From positions 806,001-870,000 of the forward strand of contig NZ_JAQZAK010000002.1 of assembly GCF_028737265.1 (NCBI RefSeq): a stretch of 64,000 bases of DNA. Reading direction: 5' to 3'. Below are positions 24,630-32,892 of the stretch, piece by piece. The notes under the pieces are model-generated. The model was not told where the DNA came from, did not search any database, and saw nothing but the letters and a program-made list of their open reading frames with translations. The DNA is from Actinomycetospora callitridis (GTDB lineage Bacteria > Actinomycetota > Actinomycetes > Mycobacteriales > Pseudonocardiaceae). Both the position numbers and the translations under genes were made by a program. The stretch's first letter is position 1. Each line of letters begins with the position of its first letter.

Positions 24630-25733
24630 ATGCTGTCTGATAACCAAATTCGCAACCTGGTCGAATCGAAAGAGTTGGAGGTCACGTACTCCTTCTTACC
24701 AAATTCGACTCGATCTTTCGAACGCCGCGATCCTGCTGCATCCGTGGGCGATGACCCAGCTGCCAGATTGTTCTTCGACCAGAGTCTGATTCGCAGCCGG
24801 CTTGCGTTAACCTTGGGTCCAATCATTCGCCCGGTCTCCCAATGGAGGCGCGCTAGCCGGAACCGCCGCTTCGCTGGCCATACTTCCCTGGTAGACCTCC
24901 GCCAGTGCCCCGACGGGTGGGCACTCGCCCCCTCTCAATCGGTAGTGGTGTTTACTAACGAGTACTTGGCGACCCCTTCCAACGTCGTTGGCCTTATCGT
25001 CGGGCGGGTCTCGAGTTACAACAACGGGCTTGTAACGGCGACCTCCTATGTTGATTCGACTTGGAGGGGTTTAGCGAAACTTCACCTCATCAACACTTCC
25101 CAGCGCACGGTCAGGCTCAAGCTGGGGATGGAGATCGGACGAGCATTCTTCTTCGCAACGCCGGACGCGACGACTATCGACAACACTGTCCAGCAACAGG
25201 GAGTGCATTTCGGAATCACATGGGGCCGTATACTCGATGATGAGATTGATCCCTTCCCTCTGAGTTCCGCGCCCCGGCCCGAATCGCGCCTCGCGCGAGT
25301 AAAGGCGCTCAATGAGGCTGCAACACAATACGCGGGATATGGGCTAATTGCCCTACTTGTGTTGGCAATTGGCGGTGGGGTGAAACTGTATGCCGACGTT
25401 TCTCAAGCGGTGGCGAGTAGCGATCGGCTCGCGAGGCTTGAGCAATCCGAGCGGGACAGGCTAGCGGGCGCTCCAAGGACAGGTGTTGCATCAATCGTGG
25501 TTCAGCCAGGCCAAAATGAGGGCTCCGCCACCATAGTTCTTCCACCTGGCACACAATTCCGCGAAGGCTCCACGTACAGCGGCTCCTCCTTGGTGACGCC
25601 GTCGCCCGGAGTAGTCGCCGCAGCAACAGCAAGGTCCTCAAATTCCGACGTCGTTCTAACTGTGATGGTCAGACTGGCGACTCCCGCGCGAGAGTCGACT
25701 ACAATCCCCGTACAGTGGATTTTTGTCTCATGA
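24630..25733 (+). CDS. Membrane-anchored degenerate dCTP-deaminase/dUTPase-fold protein
   Basis: This 367-residue protein opens like a dCTP deaminase (MLSDNQIRNLVESKELEV) and keeps the trimeric dUTPase-like core LVGLIVGRVSSYNNGL to LGMEIGRAFFF (residues about 100-175). The catalytic pattern is broken: GRSSxAR is GRVSSYN (125-131), and the Glu of the LE strand is replaced in AKLHL (149-153). One transmembrane helix follows (about 232-252, GLIALLVLAIGGGVKL), then a beta-rich extramembrane domain of 115 residues. A nucleotide-sensing membrane protein is more likely than a deaminase. The ATG follows a GGGGGGA site, and the stop overlaps the HAD gene as ATGA. Confidence 0.75.
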   Translation: MLSDNQIRNLVESKELEVTYSFLPNSTRSFERRDPAASVGDDPAARLFFDQSLIRSRLALTLGPIIRPVSQWRRASRNRRFAGHTSLVDLRQCPDGWALAPSQSVVVFTNEYLATPSNVVGLIVGRVSSYNNGLVTATSYVDSTWRGLAKLHLINTSQRTVRLKLGMEIGRAFFFATPDATTIDNTVQQQGVHFGITWGRILDDEIDPFPLSSAPRPESRLARVKALNEAATQYAGYGLIALLVLAIGGGVKLYADVSQAVASSDRLARLEQSERDRLAGAPRTGVASIVVQPGQNEGSATIVLPPGTQFREGSTYSGSSLVTPSPGVVAAATARSSNSDVVLTVMVRLATPARESTTIPVQWIFVS

Positions 25734-26446
25734 CTCTAAGTCGAGGTGGCCAAGTGCTGGATGGGTCGATGGGTCGCCCGTGGGCCCTGGCTGGGTTCGA
25801 TCTAGACGGGACCCTTGTAACGGGCTCGACTGTGCTACGGCATCTGGGCGCGAAATTGCGCCGCGCCGAGTACGTAGACGAGATCGTAAAGTCATACGAA
25901 GAATACCGAGCAACGAACGAGGAAGTCTCGGCCTCAGGAGCCGAGCTCTTCGCGGGGCGCTCAAGAGCCGAGCTCAAAGCGCTTGTCTCCGACATTCCAG
26001 TGGTCGCGGACATCCCGCGCGCGGTGCAGTCTCTGAAGAGTCAGGGTATCCGGTGTGTGATCGCGACTGTAACCTTTAGGTTTGCCGCCGAGGCCATCGC
26101 GGAAGCATACGGTTTCGATGGCGTATCTGGGGTTGAGCTCGAGTGGAATGAAGAAGATCGTGCCACCGGCGCCGTATTGCGGCATTTTTCTGAGAAGGAT
26201 AAAGCCTCCTACATCTACGAGGAGTGCCGCCTCTCAGGAACGCATCCAGACAGAGCGTTCTTTGTTGGGGACTCCCGCTCGGACCTAGAGACTTTCGACC
26301 TCGTTGGCTTCTCGGTAGCGCTCAATGCTTCGTCGGAAGCACGCGCGCGCGCCAGAGCCGCGATAGACACCAGATCTCTTCTCGACGTGCTTCGGCTTGT
26401 TCCTGGCCTAGCGGTTGATTTGGCTGCTTCGCGGCGTGAACCATAA
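25730..26446 (+). CDS. HAD-superfamily phosphatase (SerB-like, subfamily IB)
   Basis: This 238-residue HAD hydrolase has intact motifs: FDLDGTLV (nucleophile Asp24, acid Asp26), a CVIATVTF motif II strand, Lys in FSEKDKASY and the late FFVGDSRSDLE acidic pair. The helical cap between motifs I and II is of the SerB/IB type. It should remove a phosphate from a small metabolite. The ATG at 25730 overlaps the preceding stop as ATGA; a GTG at 25715 is possible but needs a longer overlap. It is the last gene of the four-gene nucleotide operon, so a nucleotide or ribityl phosphate substrate is plausible. Confidence 0.85.
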   Translation: MTLSRGGQVLDGSMGRPWALAGFDLDGTLVTGSTVLRHLGAKLRRAEYVDEIVKSYEEYRATNEEVSASGAELFAGRSRAELKALVSDIPVVADIPRAVQSLKSQGIRCVIATVTFRFAAEAIAEAYGFDGVSGVELEWNEEDRATGAVLRHFSEKDKASYIYEECRLSGTHPDRAFFVGDSRSDLETFDLVGFSVALNASSEARARARAAIDTRSLLDVLRLVPGLAVDLAASRREP

Positions 26447-26471
26447 TTGCCCGATTGCTCCCCTTCTGACT

Positions 26472-26951
26472 CTAGAGCAAGTGCGAAGCAGCGCGTGGAA
26501 GTATGCCGTGCTCGAGATAGAGGCATTGTTTCGGTTCGCCGGCCGAAACGGATCGGACGCGGCGCGCGAGACGCGCAATGAGATAGTCGTCGAGTTCGTC
26601 AACTGCGATCCACGACCAGCTGTCGAGCTCGCGCTGATCGAGCCGGATGCGAGCCTCATCCGCTCCTAAAGGGCCGCAGTCAAAGATGAACAGGAGCTTG
26701 TCTCCTTCGCGTTCATGTGGAGCCCAGTCGACCGCAGCAAGCCGGATGGGCGCGCGGTCTATCCCGAGTTCCTCGAGGACTTCGCGACGGCACGCTGACG
26801 CAGGAGACTCGCCGCGCTCCACGTAGCCACCGGGGATGTCCCATGTGTCCTTATATGTCGGATGAACGAGGAGCACCCGGCCTCTGGCGTCGATGAAGAG
26901 TGCACCGGCTGCGACCCGTGGGGTGGCGAAGCTGTCCTCTGGCGACGACAT
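26472..26951 (-). CDS. Nudix hydrolase of the AICE regulatory block
   Basis: This 159-residue Nudix protein has the full box GGYVERGE then REVLEELG, matching GX5EX7REUXEEXGU, within a typical N-terminal beta fold (ALFIDARGRVLLVHPTYKDT). It cleaves a nucleoside diphosphate linked to a moiety X; the specific substrate is unknown. Nudix genes are a recurrent part of AICE control regions beside pra/kor-type regulators, and here the gene lies 33 bases after the XRE/TPR regulator on the same strand. It converges on the HAD gene. I count it as backbone rather than cargo. Confidence 0.9.
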   Translation of the reverse strand: MSSPEDSFATPRVAAGALFIDARGRVLLVHPTYKDTWDIPGGYVERGESPASACRREVLEELGIDRAPIRLAAVDWAPHEREGDKLLFIFDCGPLGADEARIRLDQRELDSWSWIAVDELDDYLIARLARRVRSVSAGEPKQCLYLEHGILPRAASHLL

Positions 26952-26984
26952 GGCGCCGAGAGTACGGGCCCGCTCTGGGCCGGT

Positions 26985-28205
26985 TCAGGCGGTGAGGCGA
27001 AGGCGGTGGGCGAGGGCGCCCAGCTCCGTGCTCACGGTGCCGCGAGAGTTCTTCATCCACGACAAGACGAGCTGGCGGCTGATGAAGTGATGTCGGACCT
27101 GCTCGGGGGCCAGGCGCTCGGCGTCGAGCACGGTCGCGAGCGCCTCGTCGCGCCGGTTGGACGTCGACAGCGCGCGGGCGGTCTCGAGGGCGTGGCGGAC
27201 GCGGCGCTCGGTCGGCAGGGCCGAGGTGTCGATCCGTGGGCCGAGGTCGATGGCGACCTGTACGTCTCCCAGCTCCATCGCGGTCGCGACGCGGTGGATC
27301 GCTACATTCGTCGGGCCGAAGGCAGTCCAGAGGTGGTTCCCGTCGGTGCCCAGGTAGCCGGCGGCGCGCTGCGCGTGCTCGAGGAAGTCGCGCGTGAGCC
27401 CGCGGTCCTCCATCCGCGAGGAGGCCATCGCGCCGGCCAGGAACAGCGACCCGTAGACCGACCATAGCCCGGCGTCGGCGGAGCCAAGAGAATCGCCGAG
27501 GTAGTCCGACCCGTCGGCGGTGAGCTGCGCCGCGGCGTCGTACCTGCCGGTCGCGAGCAGGGAGTGAACGACCGAGCGGAACAGCGACCCCATCACCGCG
27601 AGGTCGCCAGCGCGCTGAGCCGCGGCCAAGCCCCGGTCGGCGGCCATCCACGCCAGGTCGCACTCGCCCAGCTTGGTCAGGGTCGACGCCGACACCTGGT
27701 ACGACAGGGCCAGCAGCGCGTGAGCGCGCTCGAGCTCGGCGCCCTCGTGGGTGTCCACGGCCAGCAGCGCATCGGCCAGCAGCAGCGGAGTTCGCGCGGT
27801 CACGAAGCCGAAACGAGCGGCCTGGTAGGCGTCGAACACGTCGGCCACGTCGCGTTCGAGGTGCGCGATCACCGGCGCCTCGGCATTGCCCCCGGTCCGG
27901 CGAAGGATCGGGTTGAGCTGGCGGTAGTCCATCAGCGCGGTTCGCAGCGCGGTGACGGTGGCGGTGCCGCTGTCGGCGGTCCAGTCCAGGAAGGTCGGCT
28001 CGCCGAGCAGGTCGCCCAGGGAAACGTCGAGGACGTCGGCGAACTTGCGGATCACCGAAAGGCGGTCCAGTTCGGCACGGTTGTTCTCGATCTTGCTGAG
28101 CCAGTCCTCGGTGCGGCCGACGAGACCGGCGACGACTTCCTGAGAGAGTCCGCGGCGCCGACGGTAGAACGCAACCCGCTCGCCAATGGTCAGTGACTCG
28201 GTCAT
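26985..28205 (-). CDS. XRE helix-turn-helix regulator with TPR-like C-terminal domain
   Basis: This 406-residue regulator has an N-terminal Cro/cI helix-turn-helix (VAFYRRRRGLSQEVVAGLVG, then TEDWLSKIENNR) and an all-helical, Ala/Leu-rich C-terminal region of TPR type (about residues 100-400). Such architecture senses peptides or proteins in other actinomycete and Gram-positive regulators. It lies at the divergent control point of the transfer operon and upstream of the Nudix gene, so it probably switches AICE excision and transfer. The ATG at 28205 is taken because the helix-turn-helix begins at once; a second ATG lies nine bases earlier. Confidence 0.88.
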   Translation of the reverse strand: MTESLTIGERVAFYRRRRGLSQEVVAGLVGRTEDWLSKIENNRAELDRLSVIRKFADVLDVSLGDLLGEPTFLDWTADSGTATVTALRTALMDYRQLNPILRRTGGNAEAPVIAHLERDVADVFDAYQAARFGFVTARTPLLLADALLAVDTHEGAELERAHALLALSYQVSASTLTKLGECDLAWMAADRGLAAAQRAGDLAVMGSLFRSVVHSLLATGRYDAAAQLTADGSDYLGDSLGSADAGLWSVYGSLFLAGAMASSRMEDRGLTRDFLEHAQRAAGYLGTDGNHLWTAFGPTNVAIHRVATAMELGDVQVAIDLGPRIDTSALPTERRVRHALETARALSTSNRRDEALATVLDAERLAPEQVRHHFISRQLVLSWMKNSRGTVSTELGALAHRLRLTA

Positions 28206-28243
28206 CCCGCGCATGGCAAGACCGTCCTCTCGCCCTGCTCGAC

Positions 28244-28268
28244 GACCCCGGATTTTTCTTCCGGGTCG
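28244..28268. promoter_or_regulatory. Candidate operator between regulator and transfer operon
   Basis: The sequence gaccccgga-tttttct-tccgggtc is an imperfect inverted repeat (one bulged C) in the 134-bp gap between the divergent XRE regulator and the first transfer gene. A binding site for that regulator is the natural guess. Confidence 0.4.
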
Positions 28269-28339
28269 ATCGCTCGAACCGCCCTGACGGTAGTGGCACA
28301 CCCCGACACGCGGGTGCCGATTCCGCCAGGAGAACCCCG

Positions 28340-28750
28340 ATGTACGAGCTGAACGCGCCCCTCAACGAAACCCGGATGAAGGCGATTGCCACCGGGCACA
28401 GCCAGACCCTCGAGCGCTGGGAGGACGGCCCCAACGGGCGGCGCTCCAGCGGGCAGCCGCTGATCGACGAGGCCACCGGCGCACCGGTGCGCATCTACGA
28501 CTGCCTGTTCGACACCGGCCGCGACGGGCGACCCGAACTGCACGGCGTACGCATCGTGAGCCACGAGGCCCCCGAGCTGGCCCCTTACACCGAAGTCACC
28601 TTCGACGACCTCTCCGCCCGCGTCCGCCCGGCGCGCAACGGCGCCAAGGGCATCGAGGTCTCCTTCTCCGCCACCGCCATCCGCCCCGTCGGTATCACCG
28701 AGACGCGCCCGTCGCGGAAGGCGACCAGCGATGAGACGGCGGCCGCCTGA
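28340..28750 (+). CDS. AICE transfer-operon protein of unknown function
   Basis: This 136-residue soluble protein has no recognised domain. It has a mixed alpha/beta core (TLERWEDGPNGRRSSGQPLI, LHGVRIVSHEAPELAP) and a polar tail. The ATG at 28340 has an AGGAGA site. It is the first gene of a run of overlapping genes leading to TraB, so it probably belongs to the conjugation or copy-control set that is common but uncharacterised in AICEs. Its stop overlaps the next start as TGATG. Confidence 0.7.
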   Translation: MYELNAPLNETRMKAIATGHSQTLERWEDGPNGRRSSGQPLIDEATGAPVRIYDCLFDTGRDGRPELHGVRIVSHEAPELAPYTEVTFDDLSARVRPARNGAKGIEVSFSATAIRPVGITETRPSRKATSDETAAA

Positions 28751-29025
28751 TGGCCGCCCCCGCCCGGCTCCGCGCCCGCGTGCAGGTGCGCACCGCCGCG
28801 CTGCTCGACGAGCTGGTCCTGACCTGCCGCGCACAGAGCTGCGTGGAGCAGTGGACCCCAGCCCCCATCGGCGACGACTCCGGTGACGGCGTCGTGCAGC
28901 TCTCCCAAGAGCGGTGTCCCGCCTGCGGGTCCTCGGTCTGGGAGGTCACCCAGGTCCAGGTCGCCGCCTCCCCGTCCCGCGCCCGCCGCCAGCGGGCCCG
29001 CACCCACCGGAGCAGCCGGTCATGA
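28750..29025 (+). CDS. Small zinc-ribbon protein before TraB
   Basis: This 91-residue protein has a zinc-ribbon pattern, CRAQSC early and CPACG late (about residues 26-60), and a basic Arg/Ser tail (RARRQRARTHRSSRS) fit for nucleic acid contact. It is coupled on both sides (TGATG with the gene before, ATGA with traB). A DNA-binding accessory of transfer is inferred from context only. Confidence 0.65.
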   Translation: MAAPARLRARVQVRTAALLDELVLTCRAQSCVEQWTPAPIGDDSGDGVVQLSQERCPACGSSVWEVTQVQVAASPSRARRQRARTHRSSRS

Positions 29026-30272
29026 CCACCCAGACCCTCGACCGCACCCGCCCACCCGCCGCCGGCCACGGCCGCCCGCCCGGCTTCATCAGCCGCTGGC
29101 GCGCCCGCCGCGCCGAACGCGACGCGTGGGCTGCGCATCACCGCTTCGCCCAGGCCGTCACCGCCGAGTTCCGCGAAGCCTGCACTGCCCTGCGCCTTTG
29201 CCAGTACGTCTCCATCGCCACCGGGGTCACCGTCCGCACCCCGCGCGTCGGCGCCGTCCATGCCGGACCGCCTATGAGCCTGTCGGTGGAGCTGATGGCC
29301 GGCCAGGAACCCGGCGACTTCATCAGCAAGGAGAACGGGCCACGCCTCGCGCACTCCCTCGGCGGTCACGGCCTGCGAGTCGAGCCGCTGGCTGGGCGCT
29401 GGGTCCGGGTCACCGTGCTTAACCACGATCCGCTGCGCGACGGCTTCGGCCTCCCTTCGCTCGCCGTGGCGTCGGGAGCGGAACCGGTGATCCTGGGACG
29501 GACCGAGGACGGCATCACCCTCGGCCATGCCTTCACCGACGCCGGGCACCTCGGGGCGCAGGGCCAGAACGGGTCGGGCAAGTCGGCGCTGTTCTACGGG
29601 CTGCTCTCCCAGGTCGCCGCTGCCTCCGACGTCCTCGTGACCGGCTCCGACATCACCGGCCTCCTGCTCGGCAAGCCCTGGGATGGCACCGTCCACCGGC
29701 CGCATCAGGTCGTCGGCACCAGCGACATCGCCGCCCACGCAATGCTGCTCGAAGGCCTCGTCGCCGAGATGGACCGCCGGCTCGAGGCCATCCCACCGAG
29801 ACGGGACAAGGTCGAGCCGTCACCGACCACACCGGTCGTCCTGGTCGTGCTCGAGGAGTTCCCCGGCCTCCTGCGAGCTGCCGACGCACTCCCGAAGCCC
29901 AAGCGCGGTGAGGGCGTCCCGGTCGGTGACCGCATCCGCTCGGCGGTGCTCCGCCTGCTCTCCGAGGGACGCAAGGCCGCGTTCCGGGTGCTCATGCTGG
30001 CCCAGCGCTTCGAGGCCACCGCAGTGGGCGGCGGCTACGCCCGCGACCAGTTCGCGCTACGGCTGAGCTTCCGCGTTCCAGCCGACTCGCTGGCGATGCT
30101 CCACGGCGACGACGCGCGCCCCCTCGGTGCCGAGCACGCCAATGCTGCCCCTGGCATCGCCTACCTCTCCGGGCTCGGCCGCGACTGCGAGCGCATCCGT
30201 GTGCCTTACCTCGGCGAGTACGGCGAGTACGTCAACCGCATCCAGGCCCACGGACGACGGGAGGTCGTCTGA
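29022..30272 (+). CDS. FtsK/SpoIIIE-like DNA translocase (TraB/TraSA)
   Basis: This 416-residue ATPase is the key conjugation protein of AICEs, moving double-stranded DNA between mycelial cells. It has Walker A GQNGSGKS at residues 181-188, a Walker B region PVVLVVLEEFPG near residue 275 (LEE rather than the usual DE), and the LMLAQRFEATAVGGG segment near 324-338. The N-terminus lacks clear transmembrane helices; membrane contact may come from the small proteins nearby. A degraded piece of a second such gene lies at 18555-18600. The ATG is set by the ATGA overlap. Confidence 0.9.
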   Translation: MTTQTLDRTRPPAAGHGRPPGFISRWRARRAERDAWAAHHRFAQAVTAEFREACTALRLCQYVSIATGVTVRTPRVGAVHAGPPMSLSVELMAGQEPGDFISKENGPRLAHSLGGHGLRVEPLAGRWVRVTVLNHDPLRDGFGLPSLAVASGAEPVILGRTEDGITLGHAFTDAGHLGAQGQNGSGKSALFYGLLSQVAAASDVLVTGSDITGLLLGKPWDGTVHRPHQVVGTSDIAAHAMLLEGLVAEMDRRLEAIPPRRDKVEPSPTTPVVLVVLEEFPGLLRAADALPKPKRGEGVPVGDRIRSAVLRLLSEGRKAAFRVLMLAQRFEATAVGGGYARDQFALRLSFRVPADSLAMLHGDDARPLGAEHANAAPGIAYLSGLGRDCERIRVPYLGEYGEYVNRIQAHGRREVV

Positions 30273-30298
30273 TGGCACGTCCGTGCGCGCTCGGCCAA

Positions 30299-30628
30299 CT
30301 ATGCCCCGGCGGCTGCTCCCACGATCACGAAGAACCAGAAGAGCAGCCAACCACCGCACTGAATCCAGCCGAGGATCAGGCCCGCGATGGCAAGTCCATG
30401 GCCTCCCCGAGAACCGGAGCGGGTCTCGGTCAAGGCGATGTGTCCGCAGATCACGCCGACGATGGCAAGCAGGCCGAAGGTCACGAACCCGATCAAGCTG
30501 CAGATCAGCGACGCAACCGCCGCGCCCGACGTCGGAACCACGTAGGCCTGCGGCATGGCGTAGTAGCCCGGCGGCGGACCTCCCCAAGGCATCGGCTGCT
30601 GCGACGGCGGCTGGTGATCGATGGCCAT
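30299..30628 (-). CDS. DUF4190-type membrane protein
   Basis: This 109-residue protein has a Pro/Gln-rich cytoplasmic N-terminus (PPSQQPMPWGGPPPGYY) followed by two transmembrane helices (AVASLICSLIGFVTFGLLAI and the C-terminal GLILGWIQCGGWLLFWFFV) around the GHIALTETRSG loop, the layout of DUF4190 proteins. It is the only minus-strand gene in the transfer block and ends 26 bases after the TraB stop, convergent with it. Function is unknown; a role in pock spreading is only a guess. Confidence 0.75.
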   Translation of the reverse strand: MAIDHQPPSQQPMPWGGPPPGYYAMPQAYVVPTSGAAVASLICSLIGFVTFGLLAIVGVICGHIALTETRSGSRGGHGLAIAGLILGWIQCGGWLLFWFFVIVGAAAGA

Positions 30629-30717
30629 GGCGCTCCCCCTCGGACTCATTGCGGTCCGCGTGAGGTCGGGGAATCGGCCCTATGCGTTACGCCGCTTCCC
30701 GCAGACCCGACGGCTCG

Positions 30718-30957
30718 GTGAGCGCAATGAACCTCATCGCCATCGTCATTATCGCCGGGCTCGTCACCGCCCTGCTCATCAAGAGCCACAAGGCCGCGCC
30801 CGCGCTCGTTTCCGGCGTCGTGACCCTCGTGCTGCTCTTCGCCGCCTTCCCCACTCTCGGGCCAGCGGTGTCGAGCAGCGCCGGCGAGTTCGCCCACCAG
30901 CTCGGCGCCGCCACCGACCGGGCCGCCGACGTCCCAGACGACGGGCAGCGGCCATGA
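30718..30957 (+). CDS. Small membrane protein of the transfer region (Spd-like position)
   Basis: This 79-residue protein (from GTG 30718; an ATG three codons later is also possible) has two hydrophobic segments, LIAIVIIAGLVTALLI and VSGVVTLVLLFAAF, and a polar tail. Small two-helix proteins after traB in AICEs and Streptomyces plasmids are often spread (Spd) proteins, and that is the best guess here. Its stop overlaps the next start as ATGA. Confidence 0.65.
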   Translation: MSAMNLIAIVIIAGLVTALLIKSHKAAPALVSGVVTLVLLFAAFPTLGPAVSSSAGEFAHQLGAATDRAADVPDDGQRP

Positions 30958-31160
30958 CCGGCCACGAGGACGCCCAGGCGCTCCACGCCCACATCAGGGC
31001 CCTGGTCCGGCCCCTGGTCGGGCTCGACCTCACCGACGCCGAGCACCACGCCCTGGTCGCCGTCGCCGACCTCGGCGCCCCGACCGCTACGGCCATCGCC
31101 GGGCTGCTCCATCTCGCCCGGCAGGCCCGACCTCTCCGCACGACGACCCTGAGGAGCTGA
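30954..31160 (+). CDS. Small helical hypothetical protein
   Basis: This 68-residue mainly helical protein (ALHAHIRALVRPLVGLDLTD, HALVAVADLGAPTATAIAGL) has no recognised domain. It is translationally coupled to the small membrane protein before it and ends two bases before xis. It is probably part of the transfer or excision operon. Confidence 0.55.
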   Translation: MTGHEDAQALHAHIRALVRPLVGLDLTDAEHHALVAVADLGAPTATAIAGLLHLARQARPLRTTTLRS

Positions 31161-31162
31161 CC

Positions 31163-31378
31163 ATGTCCACGACGAAGGGACCGCGCCCGGACCGCAACGA
31201 GCTGCTGACCGTGCCGCAGGTGCTCGAGGCGCTGGGCGGGCTGTCCAAGCACACGTTCTACGAGTGGCGCGAACGTCGCGTCGCCCCGCCGTGCTTCCGG
31301 CTTCCCAACGGCCAGCTTCGGGTCCGCCGCGGCGACCTGCTCGACTGGCTCGAGGCCCATCGTGAGGGCGCGGCGTGA
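31163..31378 (+). CDS. xis: Excisionase-like helix-turn-helix protein (Xis)
   Basis: This 71-residue protein of the MerR-like HTH_17/excisionase type has the pattern LLTVPQVLEALGGLSKHTFY, then EWRERRVAPPCFRLPNGQLR with a wing, and ends in DLLDWLEAHR. It would bind DNA near the att sites and steer the integrase toward excision. The gene lies directly before int, with GTGA overlap of stop and start, the standard xis-int arrangement. Confidence 0.88.
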   Translation: MSTTKGPRPDRNELLTVPQVLEALGGLSKHTFYEWRERRVAPPCFRLPNGQLRVRRGDLLDWLEAHREGAA

Positions 31379-32769
31379 GCGACGAGAGCACCTACCAGGT
31401 GCAATTCTGGAAGCTGCGCAAGTCCGAGGGCCGACGCCGGCCGTGGGGCGTCCGGTGGGTGACCGCCGGCAAGGAGCACTCGGAGTCCTACGCGACGAAG
31501 GCGCTGGCGGAATCGTTCCGTTCCGAGCTCGTCCGTGCCGCCCGCGCCGGGGAAGCGTTCGACGTCGCGTCCGGGCTTCCGCCGTCGATGACCCGCAAGC
31601 GGCAGGCCGGCACGTTCCTCGAGCTGGCCGTGGCCTACGTCGACCACGTGTGGAAGGGCGCGCCGCCCAACACCCGCCGCGCGGTGGTGGTGAACCTGGC
31701 CGCGATCGTCCCGAAGTTCGTCACCGACCTCGATCACCCGCCGGCCGAGGAGGACCTCCAGCGACTGTTGAGCACCAGGCTCCTGCCGCCGCCGCGGCGC
31801 GACGAGTCGACCGACGCCGAGGACCGGGCGGTCGCCTCGTGGTTGCGCCGTGCTTCGCGGCCCGTGGAGGACCTGAACGATTCCCTGGCTGCCCGCGCGC
31901 TGCTGCAGTCGCTCTCGACGGCCGCAGACGGTCGCTCCGTCACCTCGAGCACGTGGGATAAGCGCCGCGCCGTCCTGCACCGCGTCGCCGGCTACGCCGT
32001 CGAGATCGGCCTCCTGCCCGCCAACCCCATCACCGGCCGCCGTGTCGGCACCGCCCGCACCACCGAGGGCGTCGACCCCCGCGTGGTCGTCAACCCGGCC
32101 CAGGCCCGCCAGCTTCTCGCCGCGCTCACCTACGTCGACGCCAGCTACCGCCCCGACCGCGACCGCGGCCGCCGGCTGCGCGGGTTCTTCGCCTGCCTCT
32201 ACTACGCCGGCCTGCGTCCCGGTGAGGCCCAGCAGCTCCGGGACACGGACTGCAAGCTCCCCGCCGCCGGCTGGGGCGAGCTGGTCCTCTCCGGGTCGCT
32301 GACCGGCGTCTCGGGCGAGCACTACAACGACGGCGCCCGTCACGCAGACCGTCGCCCGCTCAAGCGCCGGCGCCGCGAGGACGTCCGCCGCGTCCCGATC
32401 CCGCCGGCGCTGGTCGTGATTCTGCGCGAGCACCTCGACGCCTTCGGCACCGCGCCGGACGGCCGGCTCTTCCACGCCGCGACGAGCGACGGGCGCATCC
32501 GCGAGTCCGTCTACACGCGCATCTGGAAGGAGGCCCGCGCGATCGGACTCAGCCCCGCCCAGGCGGCCTCACCACTGGCGGCACGCCCGTACGACCTGCG
32601 CCACGCCGCGCTGTCCTCGTGGCTCAACGCCGGCGTCCCGCCCACCGAGGTCGCCGAGCGCGCTGGCCACTCCGTCGCGGTCCTGCTGTCGACCTACGCC
32701 AAGTGCCTCGACGGCCAGCGCGACACCTACAACGCCCGCATCCAAGATCTACTGGACCCGGAGGCTTGA
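31375..32769 (+). CDS. int: Tyrosine site-specific recombinase (integrase)
   Basis: This 464-residue phage-type integrase has an N-terminal arm-binding and core-binding region (about residues 1-230) and a catalytic domain with Arg281 (YYAGLRPGEA), the box YDLRHAALSSW (Tyr406 in the usual His position, Arg409), His432 (AGHSVAVL) and nucleophile Tyr441 (STYAKCLDG). All essential residues except the first box His are standard. It is translationally coupled to xis and its 3' end lies 127 bases from attR. It should recombine attP with the 3' end of the acyl-CoA ligase gene. Confidence 0.93.
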   Translation: MSDESTYQVQFWKLRKSEGRRRPWGVRWVTAGKEHSESYATKALAESFRSELVRAARAGEAFDVASGLPPSMTRKRQAGTFLELAVAYVDHVWKGAPPNTRRAVVVNLAAIVPKFVTDLDHPPAEEDLQRLLSTRLLPPPRRDESTDAEDRAVASWLRRASRPVEDLNDSLAARALLQSLSTAADGRSVTSSTWDKRRAVLHRVAGYAVEIGLLPANPITGRRVGTARTTEGVDPRVVVNPAQARQLLAALTYVDASYRPDRDRGRRLRGFFACLYYAGLRPGEAQQLRDTDCKLPAAGWGELVLSGSLTGVSGEHYNDGARHADRRPLKRRRREDVRRVPIPPALVVILREHLDAFGTAPDGRLFHAATSDGRIRESVYTRIWKEARAIGLSPAQAASPLAARPYDLRHAALSSWLNAGVPPTEVAERAGHSVAVLLSTYAKCLDGQRDTYNARIQDLLDPEA

Positions 32770-32783
32770 TCGACAATGCAAGA

Positions 32784-32807
32784 TCTGTTCCGTGACTGTT
32801 CCGCGCG
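32784..32807 (+). other. Candidate integrase arm-type site near attR
   Basis: The sequence beginning tctgttccgtg and ending gttccgcgcg matches the copy at 18767-18790 (21 of 24) and lies between int and attR. Within it the motif tgttccg occurs twice. It is a probable integrase arm site by position. Confidence 0.45.
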
Positions 32808-32892
32808 ACACGCCGACGAACCGGTTCCGGCCACAACGCCTCACAACGGCTTCGCATCGGACACTCGACGTTTCTGCAGCTCAGCGGCTGTT

